Assembly (NCBI GenBank): GCA_009783565.1
Contig: WRDF01000002.1
Coordinates: 1-64,000 of the forward strand
DNA: 64,000 nt
From: Rikenellaceae bacterium
GTDB lineage: Bacteria; Bacteroidota; Bacteroidia; Bacteroidales; Rikenellaceae
Direction: 5' to 3'
Below are positions 7,472-16,313 of this stretch, piece after piece. Each line of letters starts with the position of its first letter. Within the stretch, counting starts at the first letter, position 1. Below the pieces are notes generated by a model, which was not told the origin of the DNA, searched no databases, and was given only the letters and a program-made list of their open reading frames with translations. Made by a program: the position numbers and the translations under genes.

Positions 7472-8014
7472 TTATAATAGCATCGTCATTTTTTCGGGGA
7501 AGTTTTCTCCGCTCTTTTTGACAGCAGGCTTGGCCGCAGATTTGGCTGTGGCCTTGACGGCAGACTTGGCGGTAACGGGCTTGATTGTCTTAGCAGTGGT
7601 CTTGGGTGCGGCGCTACCCATTTTGCAACCGCGCGCGGCGGTCTTCTTTTCCGCAGTCGCAGCTGTCTTTTTTGTTTTAGGTTTGGCGGGATTTATGCCT
7701 TCCATGTGTCCCAACGGCGGAATGTCGCGCTCGCCGCCGATCGAGTATTCGTAGACCACCGCCGCATCCAGACCCTCTTTCACTTTTGTCGCGCGGGCAG
7801 GCTTGTGGTGCGCGTCGTGGTGATGTTTCGTTTCATGGCGATGATGCGTCTCGGCTTTGTGATGTGCGGGTTTTTTCTCGCCGCCGAAATTGGAACATGG
7901 CGCTTTTGCGCGTACTTTCGGATCGTTGCTGTCGCAGGCGGTTATACCCATTTCGTCGATGGTGCGGAACGTTCCGCCGCGCCCCATGCGTCCTTTGAAC
8001 ATGTTGTTGTCCAT
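7472..8014 (-). CDS. Basic protein with His-rich segment and Lys/Ala-rich tail
   Basis: A 180-residue protein if started at MDNNMFKGRMGRGG; the open frame upstream runs into the divergent tyrS region and was not used. The N terminus (1-45) has an unusual conserved-looking block with GGTFRTIDEMGI and two cysteines. Residues about 50-75 are rich in His and Lys (HHRHETKHHHDAHH). Residues about 110-175 are Lys/Ala/Pro/Thr repeats (KTTAKTIKP, TAKSAVKATAKSAAKP), like the tail of histone H1. The His cluster suggests metal binding and the tail suggests DNA or RNA binding; both are inference. It is transcribed divergently from tyrS. Confidence 0.65.
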   Translation of the reverse strand: MDNNMFKGRMGRGGTFRTIDEMGITACDSNDPKVRAKAPCSNFGGEKKPAHHKAETHHRHETKHHHDAHHKPARATKVKEGLDAAVVYEYSIGGERDIPPLGHMEGINPAKPKTKKTAATAEKKTAARGCKMGSAAPKTTAKTIKPVTAKSAVKATAKSAAKPAVKKSGENFPEKMTMLL

Positions 8015-8090
8015 AATCGTAATGTGTTTTTTGTTGGATTTTCTTACATATTCCTTAATGCAATTGACATGCCATTTCCGATAAAAGACG

Positions 8091-8098
8091 TATTTTTG
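8091..8098 (+). promoter_or_regulatory. Possible -7 element for tyrS
   Basis: TATTTTTG fits TAnnTTTG and lies 28 bases before the tyrS ATG. A -33 TTTG is not evident at 19-21 bases, so confidence is moderate to low. Confidence 0.45.
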
Positions 8099-8126
8099 CA
8101 CGGCGACGATAAAAAACGACAGAAAA

Positions 8127-9413
8127 ATGAATTTTGTAGACGAACTTCGCTGGCGCGGCATGATCCACGACATGACGCCGGGCGTCGAAGAACTTTTCAC
8201 GCAGGGTATCGTGACGGCTTACGTGGGCATCGACCCCACGGCCGACTCGCTCCATATCGGTCATCTGGTGAGCGTGATGGCGATGATACACATGCAGCGT
8301 TGCGGTCACCGGCCGATAATTCTGCTGGGCGGCGCGACAGGAATGATCGGTGACCCGTCGGGCAAGTCACAGGAACGTAACCTGCTGGATGAAAAGACTT
8401 TAAAGGAATACCAGGACGGAATAAAACGGCAACTGGGACGGCTCGTAGATTTCGAATCCGATGCCCCGAATGCTGCCGTGATGGTGAATAATTACGATTG
8501 GATGCGTGAGGTGACGTTCCTCGATTTTGCGCGCAACGTGGGCAAGCACATCACCGTAAATTATATGATGGCCAAAGATTCGGTCAAAAAGCGGTTCAGC
8601 GGCGACGGCGAGGGCATGTCGTTCACCGAATTCACTTATCAGCTCTTGCAGGGTTACGATTTTCTGCACCTTTTCCGCGAGCACGGTTGCCGGTTGCAGT
8701 TCGGGGGGTCGGATCAGTGGGGCAACATTACGACGGGAACTGAACTCATCCGCCGTATCGTGGGTGGCGAGGCCTACGGCCTGACGTGGCCGCTCATAAA
8801 GAAGGCCGACGGCACGAAATTCGGCAAGACCGAGAGCGGGAACGTGTGGCTCGATGCGCGTTATACGTCGCCGTATAAATTCTACCAGTTCTGGCTTAAC
8901 GTAAGCGACGAGGATGCCCGCAGTTATGTGAGGATATTTACGTTGCTCGGGCGCGAGGAGATCGAGACGTTGATTGCAGAACATGAGACCGCTCCTCATG
9001 AGCGGAAGTTGCAGCGTGTGCTGGCGCGCGAGATAACGTGTCTGGTACACTCGCAGGGCGAATACGACCGCGCGGTGGAGGCGTCGGCGATCCTGTTCGG
9101 CGGCGCGACCGCGGCGGCTTTGCGCGAGCTGGACGAGGCGACTTTGCTCGAAATTTTCGACGGCGTGCCGCAGTTCACGGTCGCTCGCGCAGATATTGAG
9201 GCGGGAGTGGGTTTTGTTGAGTTCACTGTCGAAAAAGCGGCTGTTTTTCCGTCGAAAGGCGAGGCACGAAAGTTGATCGCGGGCGGCGGCGTGTCGCTCA
9301 ATAAGGAGAAGGTCGAGGCCGATCGGACAGTTATTGCCGCCGACCTCATAGCCGATAAATATCTGTTGGTGCAGAAAGGAAAGAAGAATTATTTTTTGTT
9401 GATTGCGGAATAA
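8127..9413 (+). CDS. tyrS: Tyrosyl-tRNA synthetase
   Basis: Charges tRNA-Tyr with tyrosine in the cytosol. The 428-residue length fits bacterial TyrS. The class I signatures are intact: HIGH at residues 43-46 (SLHIGHLVS) and KFGKT at 231-235. The tyrosine pocket segment [10 protein letters not shown] is at 192-201. The C terminus (about 360-428) is an S4-type RNA-binding domain, with [16 protein letters not shown]. The gene is followed after 33 bases of ACGAATT-type repeat by the dipeptidyl peptidase gene. Confidence 0.97.
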   Translation: MNFVDELRWRGMIHDMTPGVEELFTQGIVTAYVGIDPTADSLHIGHLVSVMAMIHMQRCGHRPIILLGGATGMIGDPSGKSQERNLLDEKTLKEYQDGIKRQLGRLVDFESDAPNAAVMVNNYDWMREVTFLDFARNVGKHITVNYMMAKDSVKKRFSGDGEGMSFTEFTYQLLQGYDFLHLFREHGCRLQFGGSDQWGNITTGTELIRRIVGGEAYGLTWPLIKKADGTKFGKTESGNVWLDARYTSPYKFYQFWLNVSDEDARSYVRIFTLLGREEIETLIAEHETAPHERKLQRVLAREITCLVHSQGEYDRAVEASAILFGGATAAALRELDEATLLEIFDGVPQFTVARADIEAGVGFVEFTVEKAAVFPSKGEARKLIAGGGVSLNKEKVEADRTVIAADLIADKYLLVQKGKKNYFLLIAE

Positions 9414-9446
9414 TCAATTACGGATTAAAAATTACGAATTACGACG

Positions 9447-11588
9447 ATGAAGTACTTGTTTTCATTAATGGCGCTTATGCTGTCGCTGACGGTGGCGAGC
9501 GGGCAGCACATGTTCGATTACGGCGATATCCGCGCCGGACGGTTTACGGCCAGGACGGTGACGGGCGTAAGGTCGATGAACGACGGCGAACACTATACGG
9601 CGGTCGTGGACGGACGTATCGAAAAATATGCCTACCGCACCGGCGCACATACGGCGACGATCTTCGACATCGCGAACCATCCCGAAATGGGAACTCATTT
9701 TGCCGACTATGCGCTGAGCGCCGACGAGCGCAAGGCGCTGATTTCGACAAATCGACGCCCGATTTATCGCTACTCGGCAAAGGCTGATTTCTGGGTTTTC
9801 GACACGGCTACGGGCAGCGTGAAAAAGCTCACGGAAGAAGGGCAGGAGCAAGAAGCTATCTTCTCGCCCGACGGAACGAAGGTGGCGTTTATGCGCGAAA
9901 ATAATGTCTATTGCGTTAATTTGGCCGACTATCGTGTGCAGGCCGTGACGACCGACGGTCGCACGAATGAGATAATAAACGGTCACACGGACTGGGTCTA
10001 TGAAGAGGAGTACGGGTTTACGCGCGCGTTCGAATTCTCGCCCGACGGCCGTTCGATCGCCTATCTGCGCTTCGACGAGAGGCGCGTGCGCGAGTGGACA
10101 ATGCCGATCTGGGGCAAAGATATTTACCCTGAGCTGTTTACCTATAAATACCCCAAAGCGGGCGAGGAAAATTCCATAGTGACGCTCCATGTCTACACGC
10201 TGGCCGACGGGCACACTACGACGGTGGACGCGGGTGAGGAGACCGACCAATATATCCCGCGCATCGGGTGGACGCCCGACGGACGGCTGTTCTTCTATCG
10301 CGTCAATCGCTTGCAGAACCATCTCGAAGTGCTGGTGGCCGATGCAAACGGGGCGAGCAGTGTGCTGTACAGCGAGCGTGACCGGCGTTACATAGAGCGT
10401 CCGAACGAGCAGACCGTAACGTTCCTGCCGCGCGGGCGATTCCTTGTCAAGAGCGAGCGCAGCGGCTACATGCACCTTTACCTGTACAACGAACGTGGCG
10501 CGGTTATCGACACTGTGACGCGCGGCGCGTGGGAAGTGACCCGACTTGTCGACGTGGTGGACGACCGCGTATATTATATCTCTACCGAAGGGTCGCCGCT
10601 GCGGCGCAATCTGTGGAGCGTGCGCCTGAACGGTCGCGGCAAAACGCGCCTTACGGAAGAGGACGGTACGTTCACCATCGCGCCCGGCAAGGGCATGAAA
10701 TATTTTATCAGTTATTTCTCGAATATCTCCACGCCGAACCTCGTGCGCCTGCACAGTGCGAACGGCCGCGTACTGCGCGTGCTGGAAGATAACGCACCCT
10801 TGCGCGAAACGCTCAAAACGCGCCGTGTACCGCAGAAAGAGTTTTTCTCGTTCAAGACGGCGCAGGGCTATATGCTGAACGGCTGGATGTCGCGCCCTCT
10901 GGATTTCGACCCCACGCGCGAATATCCCGTACTGATGTTCCAGTACAGCGGACCCGGTTCGCAACAAGTATTGGATCGATTCACGCTGAACTGGCTCGAC
11001 GTGCTGGTGCAGGAGGGCTATGTTGTCGTGTGCGTCGACGGACGTGGCACGGGCGGACGCGGCGAGGAGTTCCGCAAATGTACATACAGGATTTTGGGTG
11101 AACTGGAAACTATCGACCAAATCGAGACGGCGAAATATCTCGCATCGCAAGCGTGGGTAGATGCCGACCGTATCGGGATATACGGTTGGAGCTACGGTGG
11201 ATTTATCGCGCTGAACGCCATATTGAAAGGCGAGGGGATTTTCAACATGGCGATCGCCGTCGCGCCCGTCACGTCATGGCGGTTCTACGACACGATCTAT
11301 ACGGAACTCTACAACGGCCTGCCACAGGATAATCCGAGCGGTTACGACGACAATTCGCCGATTAATTTTGCGGCCGGGTTGCGCCCCGGTGCATCTTTGC
11401 TGATGGTGCACGGCACTGCCGACGACAATGTGCATATACAGAACGCCTACCGCATGGCCGCCGAACTCGTGCGTGCAGGCAAGCAGTTCGACATGCACGT
11501 TTACGCCGACGACAACCACTCGATGATGCCCGGCGGAAGGCATCACGTCCATCAGCTGATGCTCGATTATACGAGGAAAAATTTGTAA
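9447..11588 (+). CDS. Dipeptidyl peptidase IV, S9B family
   Basis: Exported serine peptidase that releases Xaa-Pro (or Xaa-Ala) dipeptides from peptide N termini. The 713-residue protein has a signal peptide (residues 1-19, MKYLFSLMALMLSLTVASG), an eight-bladed beta-propeller with the N-terminus-binding double Glu in DWVYEEEYG, and a C-terminal alpha/beta-hydrolase domain. The catalytic Ser is Ser582 in GWSYGG, Asp is in GTADDN (659-660) and His is His691 in DDNHSM. All are intact. It suits a peptide- and amino-acid-fermenting life and could feed the lysine pathway that follows. The spacer to that operon is filled with repeats. Confidence 0.93.
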   Translation: MKYLFSLMALMLSLTVASGQHMFDYGDIRAGRFTARTVTGVRSMNDGEHYTAVVDGRIEKYAYRTGAHTATIFDIANHPEMGTHFADYALSADERKALISTNRRPIYRYSAKADFWVFDTATGSVKKLTEEGQEQEAIFSPDGTKVAFMRENNVYCVNLADYRVQAVTTDGRTNEIINGHTDWVYEEEYGFTRAFEFSPDGRSIAYLRFDERRVREWTMPIWGKDIYPELFTYKYPKAGEENSIVTLHVYTLADGHTTTVDAGEETDQYIPRIGWTPDGRLFFYRVNRLQNHLEVLVADANGASSVLYSERDRRYIERPNEQTVTFLPRGRFLVKSERSGYMHLYLYNERGAVIDTVTRGAWEVTRLVDVVDDRVYYISTEGSPLRRNLWSVRLNGRGKTRLTEEDGTFTIAPGKGMKYFISYFSNISTPNLVRLHSANGRVLRVLEDNAPLRETLKTRRVPQKEFFSFKTAQGYMLNGWMSRPLDFDPTREYPVLMFQYSGPGSQQVLDRFTLNWLDVLVQEGYVVVCVDGRGTGGRGEEFRKCTYRILGELETIDQIETAKYLASQAWVDADRIGIYGWSYGGFIALNAILKGEGIFNMAIAVAPVTSWRFYDTIYTELYNGLPQDNPSGYDDNSPINFAAGLRPGASLLMVHGTADDNVHIQNAYRMAAELVRAGKQFDMHVYADDNHSMMPGGRHHVHQLMLDYTRKNL

Positions 11589-11589
11589 A

Positions 11590-11617
11590 CATGCACATAT
11601 GTTTACCGGCCTGCCGG
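11590..11617 (+). repeat. CACGCG/CCTGCCGG box, diverged copy
   Basis: The palindromic core has drifted to ACATGCACATATGT, but the following TTTACCGGCCTGCCGG is retained. It starts right after the TAA of the peptidase gene, as in other copies. Confidence 0.7.
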
Positions 11618-11625
11618 TTACTTTC

Positions 11626-11717
11626 GTCATTGCGAGAACCGTCAGGTTCGAAGCAATCCAGAGAAAAAGGGCGGAAAAACACTGGATTGCTTCGAACCTG
11701 ACGGTTCTCGCAATGAC
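11626..11717. repeat. Perfect 36-bp inverted repeat, GTCATTGCGAG type
   Basis: The arm 11626-11661, starting GTCATTGCGAGAACCGTCAG, and its exact complement at 11682-11717 flank a 20-base A-rich loop. The perfect 36-base pairing and outer GTCATTGC/GCAATGAC ends place it with the dispersed modules at 1822 and 27047. It lies upstream of the lysine operon; the rest of the 11589-11840 spacer is AT-rich with no clear promoter or cobalamin riboswitch. Confidence 0.9.
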
Positions 11718-11840
11718 GCGACGGTTGGAGTGCATGCTTAATCGTTAGCCGAAAAACAGAAAAAGTTAAAAATATTTCATAACTACCAAAATTTTTAGTA
11801 TTTTTACACGTTGAGCGTAAAATGTTGTAATACCTACGTT

Positions 11841-12488
11841 ATGAATAAAATAATTTCTGCGGAGCAAGTGGCGGCGCATGTAAAAGACGGGATGACGCTG
11901 ATGATAGGCGGGTTCTTAGGTAACGGAACGCCCGAAAAACTCATCGATGCACTGTTGGCGAGCGGCGTGAAAGACCTCACGATTATTTGTAACGACACGT
12001 CGTTTCCAGACCGCGGCATCGGACGGTTGGTCGCCGAACGCCGTGTGCGCAGGGTCATCACGTCGCACATCGGCACGAATCCGAATACCGGTGAGCAGAT
12101 GAATACCGGACAGATCGAGGTGGAATTCTCGCCGCAGGGAACGCTGGCCGAGCGCGTGCGCGCAGGCGGGAGCGGATTGGGCGGCGTGCTCACGCCGACC
12201 GGACTGGGAACGATGGTCGCCGAGGGCAAGGAAGTGATAGAAGTCGACGGGCGTAAATATCTGCTGGAAAGACCGTTGCGCGCCGACGTGGCGCTTATAG
12301 GCGCAAGTGCCGGCGATTGCTCCGGTAACCTTATATATAAAGGCACGTCGCAGAATTTCAATCCGCTGATGGCGATGGCCGCCGACACGGTGATAGCACA
12401 GGTCGGGGAGTTGGTCGAAACAGGCGCGCTCGCACCCGAAAACGTCCGCACACCGGCGATATTTGTGGACTACATAGTTGAGGATTAA
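11841..12488 (+). CDS. atoD: Butyryl-CoA:acetoacetate CoA-transferase, alpha subunit
   Basis: One half of the heterodimeric CoA-transferase that moves CoA from butyryl-CoA to acetoacetate, releasing butyrate at the end of lysine fermentation. The 215-residue protein has the family-I CoA-transferase alpha pattern: IGGFLGNGTPEKLIDAL near the start, the glycine-rich FSPQGTLAERVRAGGSGLGG and GDCSGNLIYKGTSQNFNP. The ATG at 11841 was chosen over an in-frame TTG ten codons upstream. It is the first gene of the lysine operon, while the partner subunit atoA is the last gene of the same run, 9.3 kb away. The enzyme could also accept acetyl-CoA; the context favours the butyryl-CoA role. Confidence 0.9.
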   Translation: MNKIISAEQVAAHVKDGMTLMIGGFLGNGTPEKLIDALLASGVKDLTIICNDTSFPDRGIGRLVAERRVRRVITSHIGTNPNTGEQMNTGQIEVEFSPQGTLAERVRAGGSGLGGVLTPTGLGTMVAEGKEVIEVDGRKYLLERPLRADVALIGASAGDCSGNLIYKGTSQNFNPLMAMAADTVIAQVGELVETGALAPENVRTPAIFVDYIVED

Positions 12489-12503
12489 AATTTGGGAAAA
12501 GAT

Positions 12504-12887
12504 ATGAAAAAATCGATGATCAGGGTTCGCATGGGTTCGCAGGATGCGCACTATGGCGGAAATTTGGTGGACGGAGCTAAAATGCTGCAACTTTTCGGCG
12601 ACGTGGCAACGGAGTTGCTCATTGCGCACGACGGCGACGAAGGACTGTTCGTGGCTTATGACAGCGTGGAATTTCTCTCGCCTGTTTATGCCGGAGATTA
12701 TATCGAGGCCGTAGGCGAGATCACGCAAACAGGCAACTCGTCGCGCAAGATGACCTTCGAGGCGCGCAAGGTCATCGCGCCGCGTCCCGACATATCGGCA
12801 TCGGCTGCCGATGTTTTGGAGCAGCCCGTCGTGGTCTGCCGCGCAAGCGGAACATGTGTCGTACCTAAGGCTAATCAAAGAAAATAA
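12504..12887 (+). CDS. kal: 3-aminobutyryl-CoA ammonia-lyase
   Basis: Eliminates ammonia from L-3-aminobutyryl-CoA to form crotonyl-CoA, a middle step of lysine fermentation. The 127-residue protein has the small hotdog-fold layout of Kal, starting at [10 protein letters not shown], with [24 protein letters not shown] on the core helix and [18 protein letters not shown] on the sheet. ATG at 12504 is preferred to TTG at 12492. Its place between atoD and kce is the strongest support, because the hotdog fold alone would also fit thioesterases. A hairpin follows at 12894-12934. Confidence 0.88.
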   Translation: MKKSMIRVRMGSQDAHYGGNLVDGAKMLQLFGDVATELLIAHDGDEGLFVAYDSVEFLSPVYAGDYIEAVGEITQTGNSSRKMTFEARKVIAPRPDISASAADVLEQPVVVCRASGTCVVPKANQRK

Positions 12888-12893
12888 CTGAAT

Positions 12894-12934
12894 GTCACCC
12901 CGAACGTTTCGAAGTAACGACCGTTCGGGGTGAC
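12894..12934 (+). terminator. Hairpin between kal and kce
   Basis: GTCACCCCGAACG (12894-12906) pairs exactly with CGTTCGGGGTGAC (12922-12934) across a 15-base loop. There is no U tract after it, so it may attenuate transcription or stabilise the mRNA within the operon rather than end it. Its left arm contains the recurrent CCGAACGTTTCGAAG motif. Confidence 0.6.
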
Positions 12935-12952
12935 TGCTTAAAACATAAAATC

Positions 12953-13780
12953 ATGGAAAAACTGATTATCACGGCTGCTATCAGCGGCGCGGAGGTGCTC
13001 AAAGAGCACAATCCGGCAGTTCCGTACACGGTGAAAGAGATGGTGCGCGAGGCGAAATCGGCATACGATGCAGGTGCGAGCGTCATTCATTTGCACGTAC
13101 GGCGCGACGACGGAACGCCGACTCAGGACAAAGCACGTTTCAAGGAGGTTATGGATGCGATCCTGGCCGAAATTCCCGATGTGATAATCCAGCCCTCGAC
13201 GGGCGGAGCGGTCGGGATGAGCAACGACGAACGCCTGCAACCGACAGAGCTGCGCCCCGAAATGGCGACGCTCGACTGCGGTACTCTGAACTTCGGAGGC
13301 GATGAGATCTTCGAAAATACGGAGAACACGATCAAGTATTTCGGCGACCGTATGATAGAACTCGGTATTAAGCCGGAGTTGGAGGTGTTCGATAAGAGCA
13401 TGATCGAAATGGCGCTGCGGCTGCACAAGAAAGGGCATATTCAAAAGCCGATGCATTTCGGTTTCGTGATGGGCGTGAACGGCGGCATCGGGGGCGATAT
13501 ACGCGACTTTGCTTTCTTACGCGGCAGCATACCGTCGGATGCGACCTATTCGGTTGCGGGTATCGGGCGGCATGAGTTCACGATAGCGATGCTGGCCATA
13601 ATCGATGGCGGGCATGTGCGCGTCGGGTTCGAAGATAATGTCTATGTGTCGAAGGGCGTGTTGGCCAAATCTAACGGCGAGTTGGTGGAAAAAGTAGTGC
13701 GTCTGGCGCGCGAGTTCGGGCGCGAAATCGCTAATCCGCACGAGGCGAGAGAAATTTTAGGATTGAAACCGAAAAAATAA
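12953..13780 (+). CDS. kce: 3-keto-5-aminohexanoate cleavage enzyme
   Basis: Zinc enzyme that reacts 3-keto-5-aminohexanoate with acetyl-CoA to give acetoacetate and 3-aminobutyryl-CoA. The 275-residue protein has the BKACE-family TIM-barrel marks: ITAAISGAE at the N terminus, the metal-binding HLHVR motif near residue 48, IQPSTGG, LDCGTLNFGG and GIGRHEF late in the barrel. These, and the neighbours kal and kdd, identify it as Kce rather than another member of the large BKACE family. A 148-base spacer with a short repeat remnant separates it from kdd. Confidence 0.94.
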   Translation: MEKLIITAAISGAEVLKEHNPAVPYTVKEMVREAKSAYDAGASVIHLHVRRDDGTPTQDKARFKEVMDAILAEIPDVIIQPSTGGAVGMSNDERLQPTELRPEMATLDCGTLNFGGDEIFENTENTIKYFGDRMIELGIKPELEVFDKSMIEMALRLHKKGHIQKPMHFGFVMGVNGGIGGDIRDFAFLRGSIPSDATYSVAGIGRHEFTIAMLAIIDGGHVRVGFEDNVYVSKGVLAKSNGELVEKVVRLAREFGREIANPHEAREILGLKPKK

Positions 13781-13784
13781 GCTG

Positions 13785-13830
13785 TCACTGCCGAACTTGC
13801 CCGAAACTCTGCGGCGGTGCGTGAAGAAAA
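13785..13830. repeat. Remnant of fold-back element interior
   Basis: A stretch beginning CACTGCCGAACTTGCCCGAA and continuing with CTCTGCGGCGG and GAAGAAAAA resembles the middle of the fold-back element at 23058-23265. No outer arms can be seen. The rest of the kce-kdd spacer is AT-rich, with nothing else recognisable. Confidence 0.45.
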
Positions 13831-13928
13831 ATAAAAAAATAATCTGAGGGGGATATTGCTCTGTAACGAGCGATGGATTTTTTCGCAATTCGTATATTGA
13901 AGATGGCGTTTTTACACACAATGATCAC

Positions 13929-14972
13929 ATGCAAAAAAAAGGCAATAAGTACGGGACACATCGGGTCATCAGCCCGAAAGGGGTATTACCGCAACCGGCA
14001 GACAAAATCGATAACAATGCGGACGAAATCTACGATAATGAGATACTTATCGATGTCCAGACGCTTAATATCGACTCGGCGAGCTTCACGCAAATAAAAG
14101 AACAGGCGGGCGGTGACAAGGCAAAAATTGCAGAGATCATGCTCGAAATCGTGGAGAGCCAGGGCAAGCACCGCAATCCGGTTACGGGGTCGGGCGGCAT
14201 GTTGCTGGGCACGGTGGAGCGGATTGGTGATGCGCTGAGGGGTAAGATCGATCTGAAAGAGGGAGATAAAGTCGCCACGCTTGTTTCGCTGTCGCTCACG
14301 CCGTTGCGCATCGACAGAATCAAGGAGATTCGCACGGCCTCAGATCAGGTGGACATCGACGGCAAGGCGGTGCTGTTCGAGAGCGGGATATGGGCGAAAA
14401 TCCCCGCAGATATTCCCGAAAAACTCGCACTCTCGGTGCTGGATGTAGCTGGCGCACCGGCGCAGACGGCAAGGTTGGTCAAGCCGGGCGATACGGTGCT
14501 TGTCATCGGTGCGGGCGGTAAGTCGGGGCTTTTATGTTGCTATGAGGCGCGCAAACGCGCGGGTGTGACAGGAACGGTGATAGGCCTCACCTACGGGCGC
14601 GAGGAGACGGAGCGGCTGGTGCAACTCGGTTTCTGCGACCACGTTTTTGCCGCCGATGCGCGGCAACCCGTGCCTGTGATGGAGCGCGTGGCCGAGCTGA
14701 CGAACGGCGAAATGGCCGATGTGACGATAAACTGCGTGAACGTGGCCGATACCGAGATGGCGAGTATTTTGAGTACGAAAAATACAGGTGTGGTTTATTT
14801 TTTCTCGATGGCGACAAGTTTCACCAAAGCGGCTCTGGGCGCGGAAGGTGTCGGCAGCGACGTTCTGATGATTATCGGAAACGGATATACCAAAGGCCAC
14901 GCCGAGATCGCGTTGCAGGAGTTGCGCGAGAATGCGGAGCTGAGACGGGTTTTCGAGGAGCTGTATGCTTAG
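13929..14972 (+). CDS. kdd: L-erythro-3,5-diaminohexanoate dehydrogenase
   Basis: Oxidatively deaminates 3,5-diaminohexanoate to 3-keto-5-aminohexanoate, giving NAD(P)H and ammonia. The 347-residue protein begins with the typical KGNKYGTHRVISPKGVLPQP. It has a Rossmann segment VLVIGAGGKSGLLCCYEA near residues 195-212, and later NCVNVADTEMAS and FFSMATSFTKAALGAEGVG. These segments match Kdd proteins of lysine fermenters. It is followed 20 bases later by kamA, so the two are co-transcribed. Confidence 0.94.
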   Translation: MQKKGNKYGTHRVISPKGVLPQPADKIDNNADEIYDNEILIDVQTLNIDSASFTQIKEQAGGDKAKIAEIMLEIVESQGKHRNPVTGSGGMLLGTVERIGDALRGKIDLKEGDKVATLVSLSLTPLRIDRIKEIRTASDQVDIDGKAVLFESGIWAKIPADIPEKLALSVLDVAGAPAQTARLVKPGDTVLVIGAGGKSGLLCCYEARKRAGVTGTVIGLTYGREETERLVQLGFCDHVFAADARQPVPVMERVAELTNGEMADVTINCVNVADTEMASILSTKNTGVVYFFSMATSFTKAALGAEGVGSDVLMIIGNGYTKGHAEIALQELRENAELRRVFEELYA

Positions 14973-14992
14973 TATAACTATAATTATGAATT

Positions 14993-16267
14993 ATGTCGGA
15001 TAAACGTAAGCAATTTTTTCCGGAGGCGACCGATGCCGAGTGGAATGACTGGCGGTGGCAGGTGCGCAATCGCATCGAGACGCTCGACCAACTGAAAAAA
15101 TATATCGACCTCACGCAGGAGGAGGAAGAAGGTATCCGCAAGTCGCTGCAAACGCTGCGGATGGCCATCACGCCATATTATCTGAGCCTTATCGACACCG
15201 ACGACCCTGCATGTCCGGTCCGGCGGCAGGCTGTGCCGAGCATCGAGGAATTGAACCACGGCGAGGGCGAGCAGGCCGATCCGCTGAATGAGGACGGCGA
15301 CTCGCCCGTGCCGGGTCTGACGCACCGTTATCCTGACCGGGTGCTGATGCTGATTACCGATATGTGCGCGATGTATTGCCGCCATTGTACGCGCCGGCGG
15401 TTCGCAGGGTGTAGCGATGCGGCGATGCCAGAGGATCGCATCGAGCGCAGTATAGAGTATATCGAGCGTACGCCGCAGATAAGGGACGTGGTGCTGTCGG
15501 GCGGCGACGCGCTGCTGTTGGACGATGCGCGGCTGGAATATATAATCTCGCGCCTGCGGGCGATACCACATGTCGAGATCATCCGCATCGGAAGCCGCAC
15601 GCCGGTGGTGTGTCCGCAGCGGATTACGCCCGAACTTGTGGCTATGCTGCGTAAGTACCATCCGGTATGGCTCAACACACATTTCAATCATCCGAATGAA
15701 ATAACACCCGAATCGACGGCGGCGTGCTCGCTGCTTGCCGATGCCGGTATTCCGTTGGGTAACCAATCGGTGCTGCTGCGTGGAGTGAACGATTGTGTGG
15801 GGACGATGCGGCGGCTCGTGAAGGCGTTGGTGCGCATCCGCGTGCGGCCGTATTATATATACCAGTGCGACTTGTCGCAGGGGATAGAGCATTTCCGCAC
15901 GCCGGTGTCGAAAGGGATAGAGATTATTGAGAACCTGCGCGGACATGTGTCGGGCTACGCCGTGCCGACATTCGTGGTCGATGCGCCGGGCGGCGGCGGA
16001 AAAATTCCGGTGATGCCGACGTACCTTATATCACAATCGCCGCGCCGCGTGGTGGTGCGTAATTACGAGGGAGTGATCGCGGCCTACACCGAGCCGCATA
16101 ACTATGCGGAGTGTCGTTGTGGGGAATGCGTAGGAGGTGAGCGCGAGGGTGTTGCGGGGTTGTTGGCCGGGCGGCGACTGTCGCTCGAACCGGAAAATCT
16201 GGCGCGTCACGCGCGTGTGGTTCCCAGCCTGCCGGAAGATGACGCAATAGACTGTCATTCCGAGTGA
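14993..16267 (+). CDS. kamA: L-lysine 2,3-aminomutase
   Basis: Radical-SAM, PLP-dependent enzyme that converts L-lysine to L-beta-lysine, the entry step of the pathway. The [4Fe-4S] cysteines are Cys125, Cys129 and Cys132 in DMCAMYCRHCTRR. The SAM-binding segment VVLSGGDALLLDD follows. The PLP lysine lies in DAPGGGGKIPVMP. At 424 residues it has the normal length. The last 19 residues (406-424, HARVVPSLPEDDAIDCHSE) are encoded by a CACGCG/CCTGCCGG box and the adjoining GTCATTCC module, so the native C terminus has been replaced or extended by repeat sequence. kamB starts 46 bases later. Confidence 0.96.
   Translation: MSDKRKQFFPEATDAEWNDWRWQVRNRIETLDQLKKYIDLTQEEEEGIRKSLQTLRMAITPYYLSLIDTDDPACPVRRQAVPSIEELNHGEGEQADPLNEDGDSPVPGLTHRYPDRVLMLITDMCAMYCRHCTRRRFAGCSDAAMPEDRIERSIEYIERTPQIRDVVLSGGDALLLDDARLEYIISRLRAIPHVEIIRIGSRTPVVCPQRITPELVAMLRKYHPVWLNTHFNHPNEITPESTAACSLLADAGIPLGNQSVLLRGVNDCVGTMRRLVKALVRIRVRPYYIYQCDLSQGIEHFRTPVSKGIEIIENLRGHVSGYAVPTFVVDAPGGGGKIPVMPTYLISQSPRRVVVRNYEGVIAAYTEPHNYAECRCGECVGGEREGVAGLLAGRRLSLEPENLARHARVVPSLPEDDAIDCHSE
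16208..16235 (+). repeat. CACGCG/CCTGCCGG box inside the 3' end of kamA
   Basis: CACGCGCGTGTGGTTCCCAG then CCTGCCGG, in frame with kamA and read as HARVVPSLP. It is followed by a GTCATTCC module that supplies the stop codon. Confidence 0.88.
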
Positions 16268-16296
16268 GGCGCGTAGCGCCGACGAGGAATCTATCG
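16254..16296. repeat. GTCATTCCGAG module
   Basis: GTCATTCCGAGTGAGGCGCG, a central GGCGCGTAGCGCC palindrome, then GAGGAATCTATCG. The kamA stop codon TGA is inside it. A related module with the GGAATCTATCG end is found at 30361-30463 in diverged form. Confidence 0.75.
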
Positions 16297-16313
16297 CTGG
16301 TTATTATAAAAAC

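Noticed and set aside
9465..11150. Long open frame (561 codons) on the - strand opposite the dipeptidyl peptidase gene
   Set aside because: It is a shadow of the GC-rich coding strand. The + strand frame has intact S9B motifs, and the - frame has no recognisable domain.
11589..11840. Cobalamin riboswitch upstream of the B12-dependent lysine operon
   Set aside because: No B12-box-like sequence or the expected multi-stem layout was seen; the gap is filled by a box remnant, a perfect inverted repeat and AT-rich sequence.
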